NCBI GenBank assembly: GCA_020632495.1 | Contig: JACKFL010000006.1 | Coordinates: 930,001-994,000 of the forward strand | DNA length: 64,000 bases | Direction: 5' to 3' | Origin: Candidatus Omnitrophota bacterium | GTDB lineage: Bacteria > Omnitrophota > Gorgyraeia > Zapsychrales > Zapsychraceae | Part shown: positions 37,501 to 43,975 of the stretch, one piece after another | Position numbering within the stretch: position 1 is the first letter of the stretch | Layout: each line of letters starts with the position of its first letter | Program-made: the position numbers and the translations under genes | The notes under the pieces: generated by a model | Told to the model about the DNA's origin: nothing | The model's input: only the letters and a program-made list of their open reading frames with translations | Databases searched by the model: none

Positions 37501-40500
37501 GTTTTTTGGCGTAGTAATCCAGATCGGTTTTGTTTTTCAGAATGACCATGTACTCGGCCAGCTCGGAGGCGATTTTTCGAATCTGGCCTTCGAAGGCCTT
37601 GCGCCGGCTCCGGTAGCGGACATCGTCCCATACCATGAGTTTCGGCGATTGTATTCGCTCGGTCAGCGCGGTGACGCGGTCCTTGATGTTATCCTTAAGC
37701 TCGCCCTTGGCCAGGGCCTCCCCTTCCGGTAGACCTGTAATAATATCGCGCAACGCACGCAGATCTGTTTCGATATCTTTGTAAGTCTCCAGAGTCTTGA
37801 AATAACGCAGCCGGTAGATCCCCAGCAGGAAGTTGATCTGCTTTACGGCCGTGTCGATCTCGCCTTTATTGGCCAGACGGCGGATCCGGTCGAGACGGGT
37901 GTGAACGTTCACCGGACGTTTTTGCCGTACGGTCACCCGCGGTTCGTCTTCGCCGCTCTGGGGTTTTTCGATGTCGATGTCAAAGGTGCCCAGCCGGTAT
38001 GTGCGCACACGGTTGCCGACCCAATCCTGAGTCTCGATTACACGCCGGAATTTGCGGCCGCGCAGGCGCTGAATCCGGTACTCTAATTCAATCTCGAGGG
38101 CGCTGGCGCTGTTGATGGCCCCCTCCAGCGCATTCATGGCCGGCGTCGGATGCCGGATGCCGTCGCGGGATTGACCGGTTTGCAATAAGCCGGCCACCAT
38201 CAGCTGGGTCTTGATCATAAGCCGGTTCGTGCGGATTGCCAGCAGGTTCAGCCGTGCCAGCGCATCGCGGTCTTTGGCCGCATCGGCGCGGCGTAGCTGC
38301 GCGGAAATACGGCGCCGGTCGCGTTTCAGGTCCTTGAGCGCCTCGCTGTAGAAATCATAGCCTTTCTTAAGAACGATCTTCACCGGCATTTCGTTGAAGA
38401 GTTGACGCATATCCAGGATCAGCTGCTGCTCGCGGCGCTCGATCGCCGCCAGATCGTCGTCGGTCTCAGCGTTGCGGCGCAGGGCCATAATGGCCTCGGA
38501 CTCACCGTAGAGCAGACCCAGCCGTTGGCGGATTTCGATCGAGGCCCGGCGTTCATTGTTGCGTTCGTTCTCTTCCCGTTCGGGTACGAGCCGGTACTCC
38601 CGGGGTTTGATTTCCAGTCGGTCGGCGGCATCCGAAAGCATCGCAAGGTCCGTGCTGATCGGCAGCCCTTCAAAAAATTTGGCATGCACATCGATGTAGA
38701 CGCCGTTTTCGATCACGTACAGCAGCACCTGTCCGGGCTGAGCTTCCAGGCGTTTGGCCACCAAACGGGTCGCCAACGGCAGGATCGTGTCAAGAGGCTG
38801 GTCCGCCGCATAACGCGCGACGACCTCTCCGTCGATATATACCAGCAACTCGCGTTCACTCTCCCGGGCCAGCTGCTGGGCTTCCCGCATGGACGTGCTA
38901 AAATCGGTATCCGAGAGCAACAGTGCTTCGTCGACTTGACCGCCGGTCAGTGCTGCCGGTACGACCACCGTGGCCTGCGCGCCTTCGGTCAAGCCGCTGG
39001 CGGAAAGCTGGGCCGGCAGGTCAGCGGATGTATTCAAATAGATGCTGCTGCCGGCCGAATAGATCGTCAACTTGCCGCGGCGTGCGGCCAGCTCCTTTTG
39101 CAGTTGGTCTTTGAGGCCGTCCAGAACGGCGTCCAGGTTTACGCCCGGATCGATGCTGCGCAGCCGTTCACCATCAAGAAACAGATAGACTTTGGTTGCC
39201 TGTTTTTGCGCGGAGGCAAAGGTCTCACGCAGGATAGTTTCAAAAGCGGCTTCGGGAAAATCAATGGATTGTCCGGATGATAATCCCGGCAGGCGGTGGA
39301 TGATGATCGGGACAAGACCGGGGTCAGAGGTCACTGAGGTCGCCGCCTCCGCGCTGAAGGTGAATTGATCGTGCAGATCCGCGGAGGTATCCAGGTAGAT
39401 GCTGCCTCCCGCGCGGAACATCGTCAGATTGCCGGTCCGGCGGCCGAGTTTGGCCTGGGCGACATCAAGGGCTTCGCGCCGGGCCTGGGCCGGATCGGTT
39501 GAGGCGGAGATTTGTTTGATGACCTCTCGGTCGAGATAAATAAAGACATCCTGACCGCGTTGAAGCGCATCCGCAAAGGCATCCATCAGCATTGCCCCGA
39601 AGGCGTCTTTCGGTACGCGGATTGTCCGGTCGATAATCAGGGCGTTGGGGGCCGGGGTGATACGGATGGTCTTCCCGTCGAAGCCGACATCGATATTGCC
39701 GACCAGGGCCTCGGCCCTGTCGATATGCTCCTCTCCGATGAGCCCATGCGCGTTTTGCGGCAATTCGGCGGCGATGCGGTCCCGCAGCAAGCGGCGATAG
39801 GTCGCCACCAGCCGGGACATCTTATGAGCCAATGCGATCCGTTGCGGGTTCGGCCGGGTTATGCCCGGCTCCAGGGTCGCCGGATCCCATTCGTCGTAGC
39901 CGGTCGCCGTGCGGATGTAATACTTTCCGGAGCGCCGGGACAGCGGTGACAGCTCATCCTCGCTTAGTTCGTCTAGCGGACGGTCGATTTCAGCCGGTTG
40001 CTGGGCCAGCTGCTGTTCGGTCTGGTCGATGGTCTGCGCGTACAGTCCGAGCAGGATCGCGCGGTGCAAATGATGCAAGGCTTGGGTGCCGGGATCGCTG
40101 CTTAAGCGCAGCAAACGCTTTTCCAGGACATGGAGTTGTCCGGCGACAATCGGAATCGCGTTTTCTCCGATAGCCAACAGGCGCCGGATGGCGTTTTGGC
40201 GCATCCGCGGACTGGCCCACGACAGGCGGTTGAGCAGATGCTCTTCCCTCGTGGAAGCGAAGACGGCTTGATCGTCCCCTTCATTCTGGCGAAGTCCGGC
40301 ATAGGTTTGGACCGTGTGATAATTTCTGGTCAATGCCGCCGTACGGAGTTTTTCCGTCATGCCTTCCGTGATGGACGCGGCGGAGAGCTGGGCCATGTCG
40401 ACACCGCCCGAGAAATATCGGCGCGGGATCGGGGTGCCGCTATCCGGATCCTGGTCTTCGCGGATGTAGTCAAACACTCCCTTTTGCAATGCCGCCAGAT

Positions 40501-41443
40501 ATTGGTTATAGATCGATTCTTTGACATCCCGGTCTTCGATTTCGATACCGTCGACCTTGTTGCGGTTGACGTACAGCCGGCCGAGAATGCTGTCGCGCAG
40601 ATTCTTTTTGTACCAGGCTGCCAATATCAGGGAATGAAATATCTGCCGCAGCGGGGCAAAGTTGCGGCCGGAATTGATTTCGCGTTCGATCTCGGGAATG
40701 AGGATTTCGCGCACGACATCGTCCGAGATCCCGGTCAGGACTTCATCATCCGTTGCCCCGGAGTTCAATGCCGCGTGATGGCGCAGGGCCAGATAGTCCT
40801 CTTCCAGCATGACCTTCAGGTGACTGTCGGCGATAAAGACATTCGGTCCGTTCACATAGATCTGCGCGCGCTCCGGAATGATCCAGATTTTGTTGAAGGT
40901 ATTCATCGGGATCTCGGTTGTCCCGAAGCGCTGCAGCGCCTTCTGCTGCACGCGATCCCAGAAGCGGCGGCCGAGCTCGTCCTCCGGATACATCATCGAC
41001 GCACTCAACTGCTTAAGCAGATAATCCTGGGCGAGCATGTCCCGGCCCATGGCCGTGTGACTGAGCGGGTCGGCAATAATCCTGTTTTCTTCATAGGGTG
41101 ACAGGTTGACCCACAGTTCGTTTTCCGGCACGGTGAGCGCGGCGAAAAAGTATTGGATGAGTTTTTGTGAGGCTGCGGTCAGATCGTCGCCGGCGGCCTG
41201 GTCGTCGCCGGTATCAATGAGGAAATTGATTTGCAGGGGGTCTTCGGGGGAGAGTTGAATGCCGGTGACGATCGGCGGTGTAAAGTTCTCGCTGGTCTCG
41301 ACCCGCGCCCCGGGTTGCGGCATCAGCGCGGTCTGCGCGAAAGCGGCCTGCGGTGCGACGAGGCTGACGGTAAAGCTGCAGATGACCAGCCAAACGACCG
41401 TGTTCCGGCCAATGTCGCTCCATTTTTGCAGACCCATAATCAT
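25520..41443 (-). CDS. Giant secreted multi-module protein (5307 residues), Omnitrophota type
   Basis: Start taken at the ATG at 41443, after GGAAGGGGGAATGAGC; it opens a signal peptide ending APQAAFA|Q near residue 37. Approximate modules: ~40-340, an N-terminal region (FFAALTVPENELWVNLSPYE, MGRDMLAQDYLLKQLSASM) that I recall from Omnitrophota giant proteins; ~600-930, three ~110-residue repeats with the pattern VYLFLDGE...GSSIYLNTSAD; ~930-1510, long charged helices; ~1515-1580, a ubiquitin/ThiS-like stretch; ~1870-1930, a helix-hairpin-helix like the RNA polymerase alpha C-terminus; ~2634-2665, an internal NRRDVFRLGLG membrane segment like a Tat signal. Two glutamate-dehydrogenase-like copies lie at ~3195-3900 and ~4131-4900 (GGIRY, SGAKT/AGAKT, GPDVGM, Rossmann GAGDVGG). 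A membrane helix is near 4940. The tail contains GGIDFDTRNMNLQI and PVIINITPLPN, also an Omnitrophota mark from memory. Junctions often carry D-x-A-M. Function unknown; the dehydrogenase copies have lost the usual substrate-lysine motif and are probably inactive. Confidence 0.9.
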   Translation of the reverse strand: MIMGLQKWSDIGRNTVVWLVICSFTVSLVAPQAAFAQTALMPQPGARVETSENFTPPIVTGIQLSPEDPLQINFLIDTGDDQAAGDDLTAASQKLIQYFFAALTVPENELWVNLSPYEENRIIADPLSHTAMGRDMLAQDYLLKQLSASMMYPEDELGRRFWDRVQQKALQRFGTTEIPMNTFNKIWIIPERAQIYVNGPNVFIADSHLKVMLEEDYLALRHHAALNSGATDDEVLTGISDDVVREILIPEIEREINSGRNFAPLRQIFHSLILAAWYKKNLRDSILGRLYVNRNKVDGIEIEDRDVKESIYNQYLAALQKGVFDYIREDQDPDSGTPIPRRYFSGGVDMAQLSAASITEGMTEKLRTAALTRNYHTVQTYAGLRQNEGDDQAVFASTREEHLLNRLSWASPRMRQNAIRRLLAIGENAIPIVAGQLHVLEKRLLRLSSDPGTQALHHLHRAILLGLYAQTIDQTEQQLAQQPAEIDRPLDELSEDELSPLSRRSGKYYIRTATGYDEWDPATLEPGITRPNPQRIALAHKMSRLVATYRRLLRDRIAAELPQNAHGLIGEEHIDRAEALVGNIDVGFDGKTIRITPAPNALIIDRTIRVPKDAFGAMLMDAFADALQRGQDVFIYLDREVIKQISASTDPAQARREALDVAQAKLGRRTGNLTMFRAGGSIYLDTSADLHDQFTFSAEAATSVTSDPGLVPIIIHRLPGLSSGQSIDFPEAAFETILRETFASAQKQATKVYLFLDGERLRSIDPGVNLDAVLDGLKDQLQKELAARRGKLTIYSAGSSIYLNTSADLPAQLSASGLTEGAQATVVVPAALTGGQVDEALLLSDTDFSTSMREAQQLARESERELLVYIDGEVVARYAADQPLDTILPLATRLVAKRLEAQPGQVLLYVIENGVYIDVHAKFFEGLPISTDLAMLSDAADRLEIKPREYRLVPEREENERNNERRASIEIRQRLGLLYGESEAIMALRRNAETDDDLAAIERREQQLILDMRQLFNEMPVKIVLKKGYDFYSEALKDLKRDRRRISAQLRRADAAKDRDALARLNLLAIRTNRLMIKTQLMVAGLLQTGQSRDGIRHPTPAMNALEGAINSASALEIELEYRIQRLRGRKFRRVIETQDWVGNRVRTYRLGTFDIDIEKPQSGEDEPRVTVRQKRPVNVHTRLDRIRRLANKGEIDTAVKQINFLLGIYRLRYFKTLETYKDIETDLRALRDIITGLPEGEALAKGELKDNIKDRVTALTERIQSPKLMVWDDVRYRSRRKAFEGQIRKIASELAEYMVILKNKTDLDYYAKKLKSAQQRQERGRAVTLSQRDRVVISEKLEELQKWTERGFVESKVTAAIDFTPVIELIAEDAFKRAELHLQRIITRLNDRLTDIERIATNLKESAASLFAEFRRQDIIDRSEEITQAINDEEFEAALQLLNDLEDDYFTVDNPEPGLIRAARRIKEARAILVKLPAQAAAGQEVVDEVYGIVWNIKEDTQHQTRYRLNITNEKGKQRPYYVEPGISVEGLLRVGRRDIDRTVVLVNGKTVPRRAYRQTQIADDSRVELRRDEAMIVIEQQRLQAALAAARTYAETYNQQYEEKLPILVLLNHAPLVRWDTAGTPEGLLTFVEGKLKRANPTNQPGEVSISTLANRVSITWKPAGAPELNPLDEPEFDGGNDAAMLSAADRIRLLFGIQSMNDTLSRIDSEGIDAVVEKGVFLDNQGEAIETSAIRLWTAGPDVIDRRQIALTRQVQRYLADQFALAPLFHLSESTILPRAEAPYLWLVDEKVISGMYLEIPAEATGEKELRAYVRRARGMLETWLATISTDLPRELLAGSAADRAVLASVSAAPEVLTQRLEDGALNLSQRIINLLKLNRIITVGDLTELSLHRLRGITNIGPAGRKEIVDALAERGLSLRRTAFIRSPNQYQINELLLEAYFNLGGPRHRTITVTVNGEPAEYSYDNRGAIDAIGLDVYRRIQTALEGETDAFIVSLDNADIRVQADAALLAKDDDLQAWMEQREIPDVEQFLENLAWARGLNDPRLKLSDPSLAIVRDAILSNLIYGHPLDVLAVRKVGLALQQYRDLIGLSPQGDFIQGMQDVVIRRARESLENRIRYLLFNNDQRRLARALLQFDGTNIDDVIGILRDDPQEYQVELSRAEAREFYQLLTPLLNALPLLNDIDDLPDAPEARALRSSPIGQLVEQLYQRRHTTADLLVRYIVDEFSALRLILQGDNLANLSRYTEDAALLADGTDRAQRLRLRRLREQIEAALAEHTPVPLEELQPTTVTDSQRVLEYLSRFFPERTDLSDRAAISDKLLTWFFADGTDFAGRIVGIVSEDGTGKPLGYLDQNVAELFALPYIEADAAVLIDAVDTIAERLGVEDEVVATALGEALSIEQAVVRWEVLADDMQLDQRIRAQISNALRQTLTRHRQPYDAAAITRDIFETEHAFVAMLPESLTRDVVLSLNASADGYTLDYPIGLMRSLFHIISSSIDWRLFAERVAPSAAMDTEEIAAVLADIRFNYLYTPYVREYVTLNGMVIAVKMRFPSLADFVNFQRGTRPDGRLINRGTPLEIVTRDDPQNPVRTIFDRVDDDLQPSAIYTGAGFFDAEVIREITFTDYSVSKDMAMLNRRDVFRLGLGLTGLGAVIYFLMYDPLDFFANAHAQEVRESALRKFESDFDRQLAEISGDISRRIAAGNEVPQTLIQRLKGLKDGADATLEMIRWVSTAPAEDLRRMIRVKQQDLEHWAAIAAANQGEPANWREAQTLYSFVNQRFLDAFKFGPYAPQSAQRTVEDLVVDYHQIQDRAFLLRGLLPADADRLTELMIHIDETLTRAVEYLDALEKGKVPLRKAALSGGLPVAQDSAVFGRIDGPSDMATFAELTVPLTEQVLKLESPVEMRVQISDGEVRVDTGENGRYAEYAGVLIEEIERLLKRPETDPAVLERLRDFRIVITTDTTAQSRDDIVYKLPLAENGNPFAAHSSVGKKVLILHPYFFSDKVDKLRRLLLTHELISRIGRQTADQEAATEYTHEYLREEFAAADMDIPDMIRASRELSQPEKVFLSDIRRQRNYRSGLNAIPDEQISPAVKDALLAATQFLELYAAAADDFEFDGIAARQELADNPEILAAFDRYLAGESTAENVQELIEHSGTAWLNKVFNNAVRHVKSSNIYTAMRKDYDPVTLVISGRALTDDPRVVDYVFSYRPGYFYALTQIVDRPNGTGSLAQGGIRYKVLKRRDEKGRLMPEDRVAYNHFQNTFAEVDLISRSKFARNTITQTPFSGAKTVMSVFPDSKNIKTVLLKSLARSYVDAGVASRYVIGTESGMTAKDQDTLAQAIGTRYRDHLRNELELMKTIPSIGEDLSKIKSTSQYGMLLAELEDGAETQMRFLHDPLMDSLRQRVVASMHLGQQNGGTSLVKLFSSRLESEIARTIGSAATGRLTDTEFNALKEWSLTAFSAAMSIEAIDEYLPDRDLRSRKIGIRGATTGGSLALMLTRMGYQVVAIEDINGTVYKKEGFSVRDLQRLDNIALNERNVLKWMPAESTGVRHLPKGSLGDKDMLDLDILISMAPGHQLDEGAIDRLRSLDDDPDRDPLIYIEGGFNSINGYERTLHRKGILAFSATSVGFGGAYGSYLEDYIKHRFTTEQLQRIIVRSEGTDVVTSPAIRVNDRFTVTNYTGSEVLGEIVMQDGRVIHSTVPDILAGTNLDLFEGRLMSQGIQLPYRHRDQVKTLIWDNFVVKLDSQGKITASNHPDLKQGNLAVFIDPVQEIRVTAYQDIKGIAKRMNTMVMELARNGADAEKLELKMMPSQAVRKVTKMIAAKKRELDTSDDERVEEAIQRIVDKFEADGFFFPLNVARKIAIKRLVSASDLSIKVGKDTYVFNAEGRLERRAAADPDDVLASVRMREALSGSFDSSLKTARMAEASLREQESRALQAQNFIGLDKRLKTSDAAMTTPVATGASIEEQVLGSADTQKRKTRPEALRYLNSQRDQKTNRAGLDQVLADVEPRRRDILLGAATFLEILSHYEVKHNRGEYFDAIAAIEELVAHPQIAAAMIRYLYNPRGEAEALEELLAKSDTQWLTILYERAIKNITSTSADVVEPEKREETSGGSREAIAIRFKGVPLTGFENKKEIVFIYLPDRFYAITQLVDLSEADHTKGGIRYAEPVARANDPQKRNIDEVAHDIMKGAYEDLNNLSVSQYSKNVLAGIGYAGAKTYFGVNQDATSLKDDLLRTWARAMVDVGLMEVYDGGPDVGMSSDNQETIIAGIVRRYTMHLMNEVRTMHAHGVDIFNLNLTSYGRALAEIERESGRKFLDDSLIGYMRKRLLLELPKGKENGSVVIERVFNRKLKDEIVKIIGSAVTGGSAKVGAISHVELAVTGDSTWHSIKTILEYKGIHPATQRAAVVGAGDVGGSIALKMVRGGIRVVAISDINGVVYKPEGFTVAELQDLNNISPGERNVLQWMPEQEGVQHLKGAQILDTEVVDINLLVPAAMGGFIKKPLQQRPVSIRRALENANLEGRVTEQMMEELSAFLSEYEGDDELIIGRKIRDLLDATSDPARSSYSLTLGNALDRLEQRGWSGVPLLKADADEPELEDIIIIEGSNNAFIGVEQELKEAGILAVSGMSVNFGGVKGSTKEAMLKHQLTVRELRTITLRNADGDVIPTETNTEVTEVVNLVTDKDTVPAGQVIIHNGIVVASDIDEITIGANVDPLNGRLFHRGDDLGYAVASLRRRLAWDNYAVEQQGHGLITSSNHPDVKIGEHYEYLDPLDQIKIELYDEIAQIARRNNIMVMELSEKYDMTPTEAVVRLAKALGQRKAEIYAATDGEDLIKRDAIVARFKKDKFFMADHIMRNIAAIQVATESNLSVPIAEETVTFDANGYIVDGAILAAERQAEPSVVRDARPYGAPDMAVLDEILRDPEKILLVAGSAALAGLVGYRMFRRWQNFRNRDRGRDDQAMTATSRTDAAVTPLNTRLRAKVLTLIGGKMIEGGADVGALDWITEENIAEATRLYRRDGDFIARVRFAPLDRVEIQEIPKDQAITAEQAIKIIEGKLLFPPPQYNSGWITKEHIQTVIDSKGYVTVELDMPHPIAEDLDWGDLRATGIIVSPDPEGFADGMRGLIQRKAEEQGTADDVSSWITPWHVEQAQRLYTPVREDRGFDVEIIASEKRISLRRSDQAQTAEEAPGGIDFDTRNMNLQITGDAFEFTTPEGGAAPLNPLQIRGVQPVIINITPLPNLIPLLGLEDNGDGDTRSVQQDPAGTPAGTARLSRRTSPESDARASLIQSLASVL

Positions 41444-41641
41444 GTGCTCATTCCCCCTTCCGCAGTTGGTGTGCGGCAAGTCAAAGGCATAGGACGGTAT
41501 CATTAAGCCGGTCCCGGACAGTAATCCGGACCGGAAAAAGAACAAAAAAAATCCCGCTCGGAAATAGACGGAATCACTAAAGTTGCTCAAAATTGTGAGA
41601 CGAGATTGGGGAATATGGATAGTGGGTGTTGCGTATATATA

Positions 41642-41670
41642 AGAATATATTAGTGTCACTAGTTTGTCAA
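41642..41670 (-). promoter_or_regulatory. Promoter of the giant gene with palindrome in the spacer
   Basis: Minus strand TTGACA (41670-41665), 17 bases, TATTCT (41647-41642). The spacer contains the palindrome TAGTGTCACTA (41651-41661), well placed for a repressor. The transcript leader would be about 195 bases. Confidence 0.65.
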
Positions 41671-41695
41671 ATATTTATACGGGATTCTACCCGGA

Positions 41696-41707
41696 CACAC
41701 TAGGACA
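41696..41707 (+). promoter_or_regulatory. Operator-like motif CACACTAGGACA (copy 1)
   Basis: The identical 12 bases occur at 49536-49547 upstream of recN. In both places a T-rich stretch follows and a TATAAT lies 54-56 bases downstream of the motif start. Confidence 0.5.
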
Positions 41708-41749
41708 CCTTTTTTTCGCCTTTTTCCTTAACCCGAGGCGGAAATTCCC

Positions 41750-41755
41750 TATAAT
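41750..41755 (+). promoter_or_regulatory. -10 box of the nuclease-fusion gene, leaderless arrangement
   Basis: TATAAT ends 7 bases before the ATG at 41763, so the transcript would begin at or next to the start codon. The surrounding GGCGGAAATTCCCTATAAT resembles the recN promoter sequence. Confidence 0.55.
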
Positions 41756-41762
41756 GAGGGCT

Positions 41763-42830
41763 ATGACCACTGTGACCGCCGAATCGCGCTATCAGCAACT
41801 GATCACCCGTATCGAGAAGATATATCTGGATGCCCGCCAAGAGTCCAAAAAACGGGTCAATCAGGTGATTCTGGACGCCTACCGCCGGATCGGACGGCAG
41901 ATTGTAGAGGTCGAACAGGGCCGCCAGCTGCGCGCTGCCTATGGGGAGCGCCTCCTCGACTCCCTGTCGGAGGACCTGACCGAGCGTTTCGGCCCCGGTT
42001 TTTCGGTGAGTAATCTGCGCTACATGCGCCAGTTTTATCTGGCCTACCGTGACCAGGAAACCAAGGCCGAACTGCCCTGGACGCATTACCGCAGCCTGCT
42101 GAGCATCAAAGACCCCGATCTGCGGGACTATTATGCCCGCCAGGCCACGACTCATGAGTGGAGCGCCCGCGAGCTGGACCGCTATCTTAAGATCGACAAA
42201 GTGGATCGTGAACGCCTTTCAGGTCCCAGGAACAAGCGGGCCGCCCCCATATCCGAACCAGAATCACGTCTGACGGTCACGCGCGGCGGATTGTACACTT
42301 TCGCCGTGATCAATGCCCCCATGGGCGGGATCCTGCGGACTCCCTTGCTGATTGATTGCGGTTTCCGGATTTATCGCGAGATGACGTACCGCAAGATCGG
42401 GCCGCTGAAAAACGGCGATGTTGTGGTGTCCAAGCAAAGCACCGCCGGTTTCAGCATCCGGCGTTGTGAGGATCAGAGCGCGCCGCGCTTTTTCTATAAA
42501 GCGGTCATTGAAAGGATCCTCGCCGGGGATACGCTATTGTGTGTGATCGACACCGGATTCGACAATTGGACCCGCCAACGGCTGCGGCTGCGCGGTATCG
42601 GTATTCCGGAGTTGAACACCGGCCGCGGCCGCAAGGCCAAATCATTTGTGCAGGAGGCCTTGCGTGAATGTCCGTGTGTGGTGGTGAACACGCATCCGGC
42701 CGAAAAAAACGGCGGCTACCTCGCCGACCTCTACTATCTTCCCGGTTCCGGCGACGGACGCGCCATAGCCGCGTCAGGCCGTTTTCTCAATCAGGACCTC
42801 ATCGATCAGGGCCTGGCGTCACTGGCCTGA
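41763..42830 (+). CDS. DUF1016-N domain fused to staphylococcal-nuclease-like domain
   Basis: 355 residues. Residues about 20-150 match the DUF1016 (YhcG) N-terminal region: VILDAYRRIGRQIVEVEQG, YGERLLDSLSEDLTERFGPGFSVSNLRYMRQFY. The usual PDDEXK nuclease part is absent. Residues about 260-355 instead resemble an SNase fold: TLLCVIDTGFDNWTRQRLRLRGIGIPELNTGRGRKAKSFV and the closing FLNQDLIDQGLASLA. The Arg-rich LRLRGI-PEL line matches the thermonuclease pattern. It would be a nucleic-acid enzyme, and its promoter shares a motif with recN. The start at 41763 is preferred over 41664 because of the promoter position. Confidence 0.75.
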   Translation: MTTVTAESRYQQLITRIEKIYLDARQESKKRVNQVILDAYRRIGRQIVEVEQGRQLRAAYGERLLDSLSEDLTERFGPGFSVSNLRYMRQFYLAYRDQETKAELPWTHYRSLLSIKDPDLRDYYARQATTHEWSARELDRYLKIDKVDRERLSGPRNKRAAPISEPESRLTVTRGGLYTFAVINAPMGGILRTPLLIDCGFRIYREMTYRKIGPLKNGDVVVSKQSTAGFSIRRCEDQSAPRFFYKAVIERILAGDTLLCVIDTGFDNWTRQRLRLRGIGIPELNTGRGRKAKSFVQEALRECPCVVVNTHPAEKNGGYLADLYYLPGSGDGRAIAASGRFLNQDLIDQGLASLA

Positions 42831-42856
42831 ATCTTCCGGACCCCAATCCTCTATTA

Positions 42857-43861
42857 TTATTCGCTCTTGGATTTGCGCGTCATGAGTTCGGCGACGGCGT
42901 CGGCGGGCTTCTTGCCTTTATAGATGATGTTGTACACTTCCTCTGAGATGGGCATCTCAACTTCGTACTGGCGGGAGAGTTTGTACACGCTCTTGGCGGT
43001 CTCGACGCCTTCGGCGACCATGTCCATGGATTTGAGGATCTTGTCGATAGGTTTGCCCTCGCCCAGCAGCTCTCCGACGGTGCGGTTGCGGCTGGCCGGG
43101 CTGACACAGGTGGTGACCAGGTCCCCCAGGCCGGTCAGGCCCGAGAATGTCTTGGCGCGCGCGCCCATGGCCTTGCCGAGCCGCGAGATCTCGGCGAGCC
43201 CCCGGGTCAGGATCGCGGCCTTGGTATTAGAACCGTAACCCAGTCCGTCGCACAGGCCGCAGGCCACCGCGATTACATTTTTGAGGCTGCCTCCCAGCTC
43301 CACGCCGATCACATCGCTGTTGGTGTAGACCCGGAACCATTCCGAATGAAAGATGGCCTGCAGGTGCTTGGCCGTTGACATGTGTTTGCAAGCCACCACC
43401 GCGGATGAGGGGATTTTACGGGCGACTTCCGAGGCGATGGTCGGTCCGGACAACACCGCGATATTATTGCGCTGCAGCTCGCGTTCGATTAATTGCGACA
43501 TGCGCAGCAGGCTTTCGTGTTCAAAGCCCTTGGTGACGCTGATAATCAGCTTTTTTTTGAAGTCGACGCGCGTCTTCTTGATTTGTTTGAGGACGGAGAG
43601 CGCGTATTTGGAAGGCACCGCGAACACCATGATATGACAATAATCCAGCGTATCGCGCAGGTCTTCACACGGTTCGATCAGTTTGGGCAGGCGGACGCCG
43701 GGCAGGAACTTCGAATTATACCGGTTCCTCTTCATCTGCCGGACATACTGCGGGAACGGGCCCCACAACCGGACGGGATAGTTGTTGAGGGCCAGATGGA
43801 CGGCCAGGGTCGTCCCCCAGCTGCCGTCCCCGATGACACTGACTGTATTCTTGCTCGTCAC
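42857..43861 (-). CDS. gpsA: NAD(P)-dependent glycerol-3-phosphate dehydrogenase
   Basis: 334 residues. It opens VSVIGDGSWGTTLAVHLALN, the nucleotide fold with GDGSWG instead of the usual GAGSWG. Catalytic lysines lie in SVTKGFE and ELGGSLKNVIAVACG; LTGLGDLVTTC is also typical. It makes glycerol-3-phosphate for phospholipids. The start codon is GTG, about 10 bases after AGGAGG. It converges with the nuclease-fusion gene, 26 bases apart. Confidence 0.95.
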   Translation of the reverse strand: MTSKNTVSVIGDGSWGTTLAVHLALNNYPVRLWGPFPQYVRQMKRNRYNSKFLPGVRLPKLIEPCEDLRDTLDYCHIMVFAVPSKYALSVLKQIKKTRVDFKKKLIISVTKGFEHESLLRMSQLIERELQRNNIAVLSGPTIASEVARKIPSSAVVACKHMSTAKHLQAIFHSEWFRVYTNSDVIGVELGGSLKNVIAVACGLCDGLGYGSNTKAAILTRGLAEISRLGKAMGARAKTFSGLTGLGDLVTTCVSPASRNRTVGELLGEGKPIDKILKSMDMVAEGVETAKSVYKLSRQYEVEMPISEEVYNIIYKGKKPADAVAELMTRKSKSE

Positions 43862-43892
43862 GCCGCTGAATCCTCCTGTTTAAGCAATAAAA

Positions 43893-43920
43893 ATTATACA
43901 CAGGTTTGGGCGTTCGCAAA
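43893..43920 (-). promoter_or_regulatory. Promoter of gpsA
   Basis: Minus strand TTTGCG (43920-43915), 16 bases, TATAAT (43898-43893) preceded by CCTGTG. About 25 bases of leader including AGGAGG before the GTG start. Confidence 0.6.
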
Positions 43921-43950
43921 GGGAAATCGGGAAAAATTGGAAGCCGTCTT

Positions 43951-43975
43951 GAAAAGTTGCCTAATAATTAGGCAA
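43951..43975 (-). terminator. Hairpin terminator of the glycosyltransferase/membrane-protein pair
   Basis: Perfect 8-base stem TTGCCTAA/TTAGGCAA with a 3-base loop (43957-43975) directly after the stop codon, followed on the minus strand by CTTTTC. The U-tract is short. Confidence 0.55.

Noticed and set aside
41444..41659. Upstream extension of the giant gene to 41659
   Set aside because: It would read through the promoter and puts 72 residues before a good signal peptide that has its own ribosome site.
41664..41762. Upstream extension of the nuclease-fusion gene to 41664
   Set aside because: It would run through the motif at 41696 and the TATAAT at 41750; the ATG at 41763 is placed correctly for that promoter.
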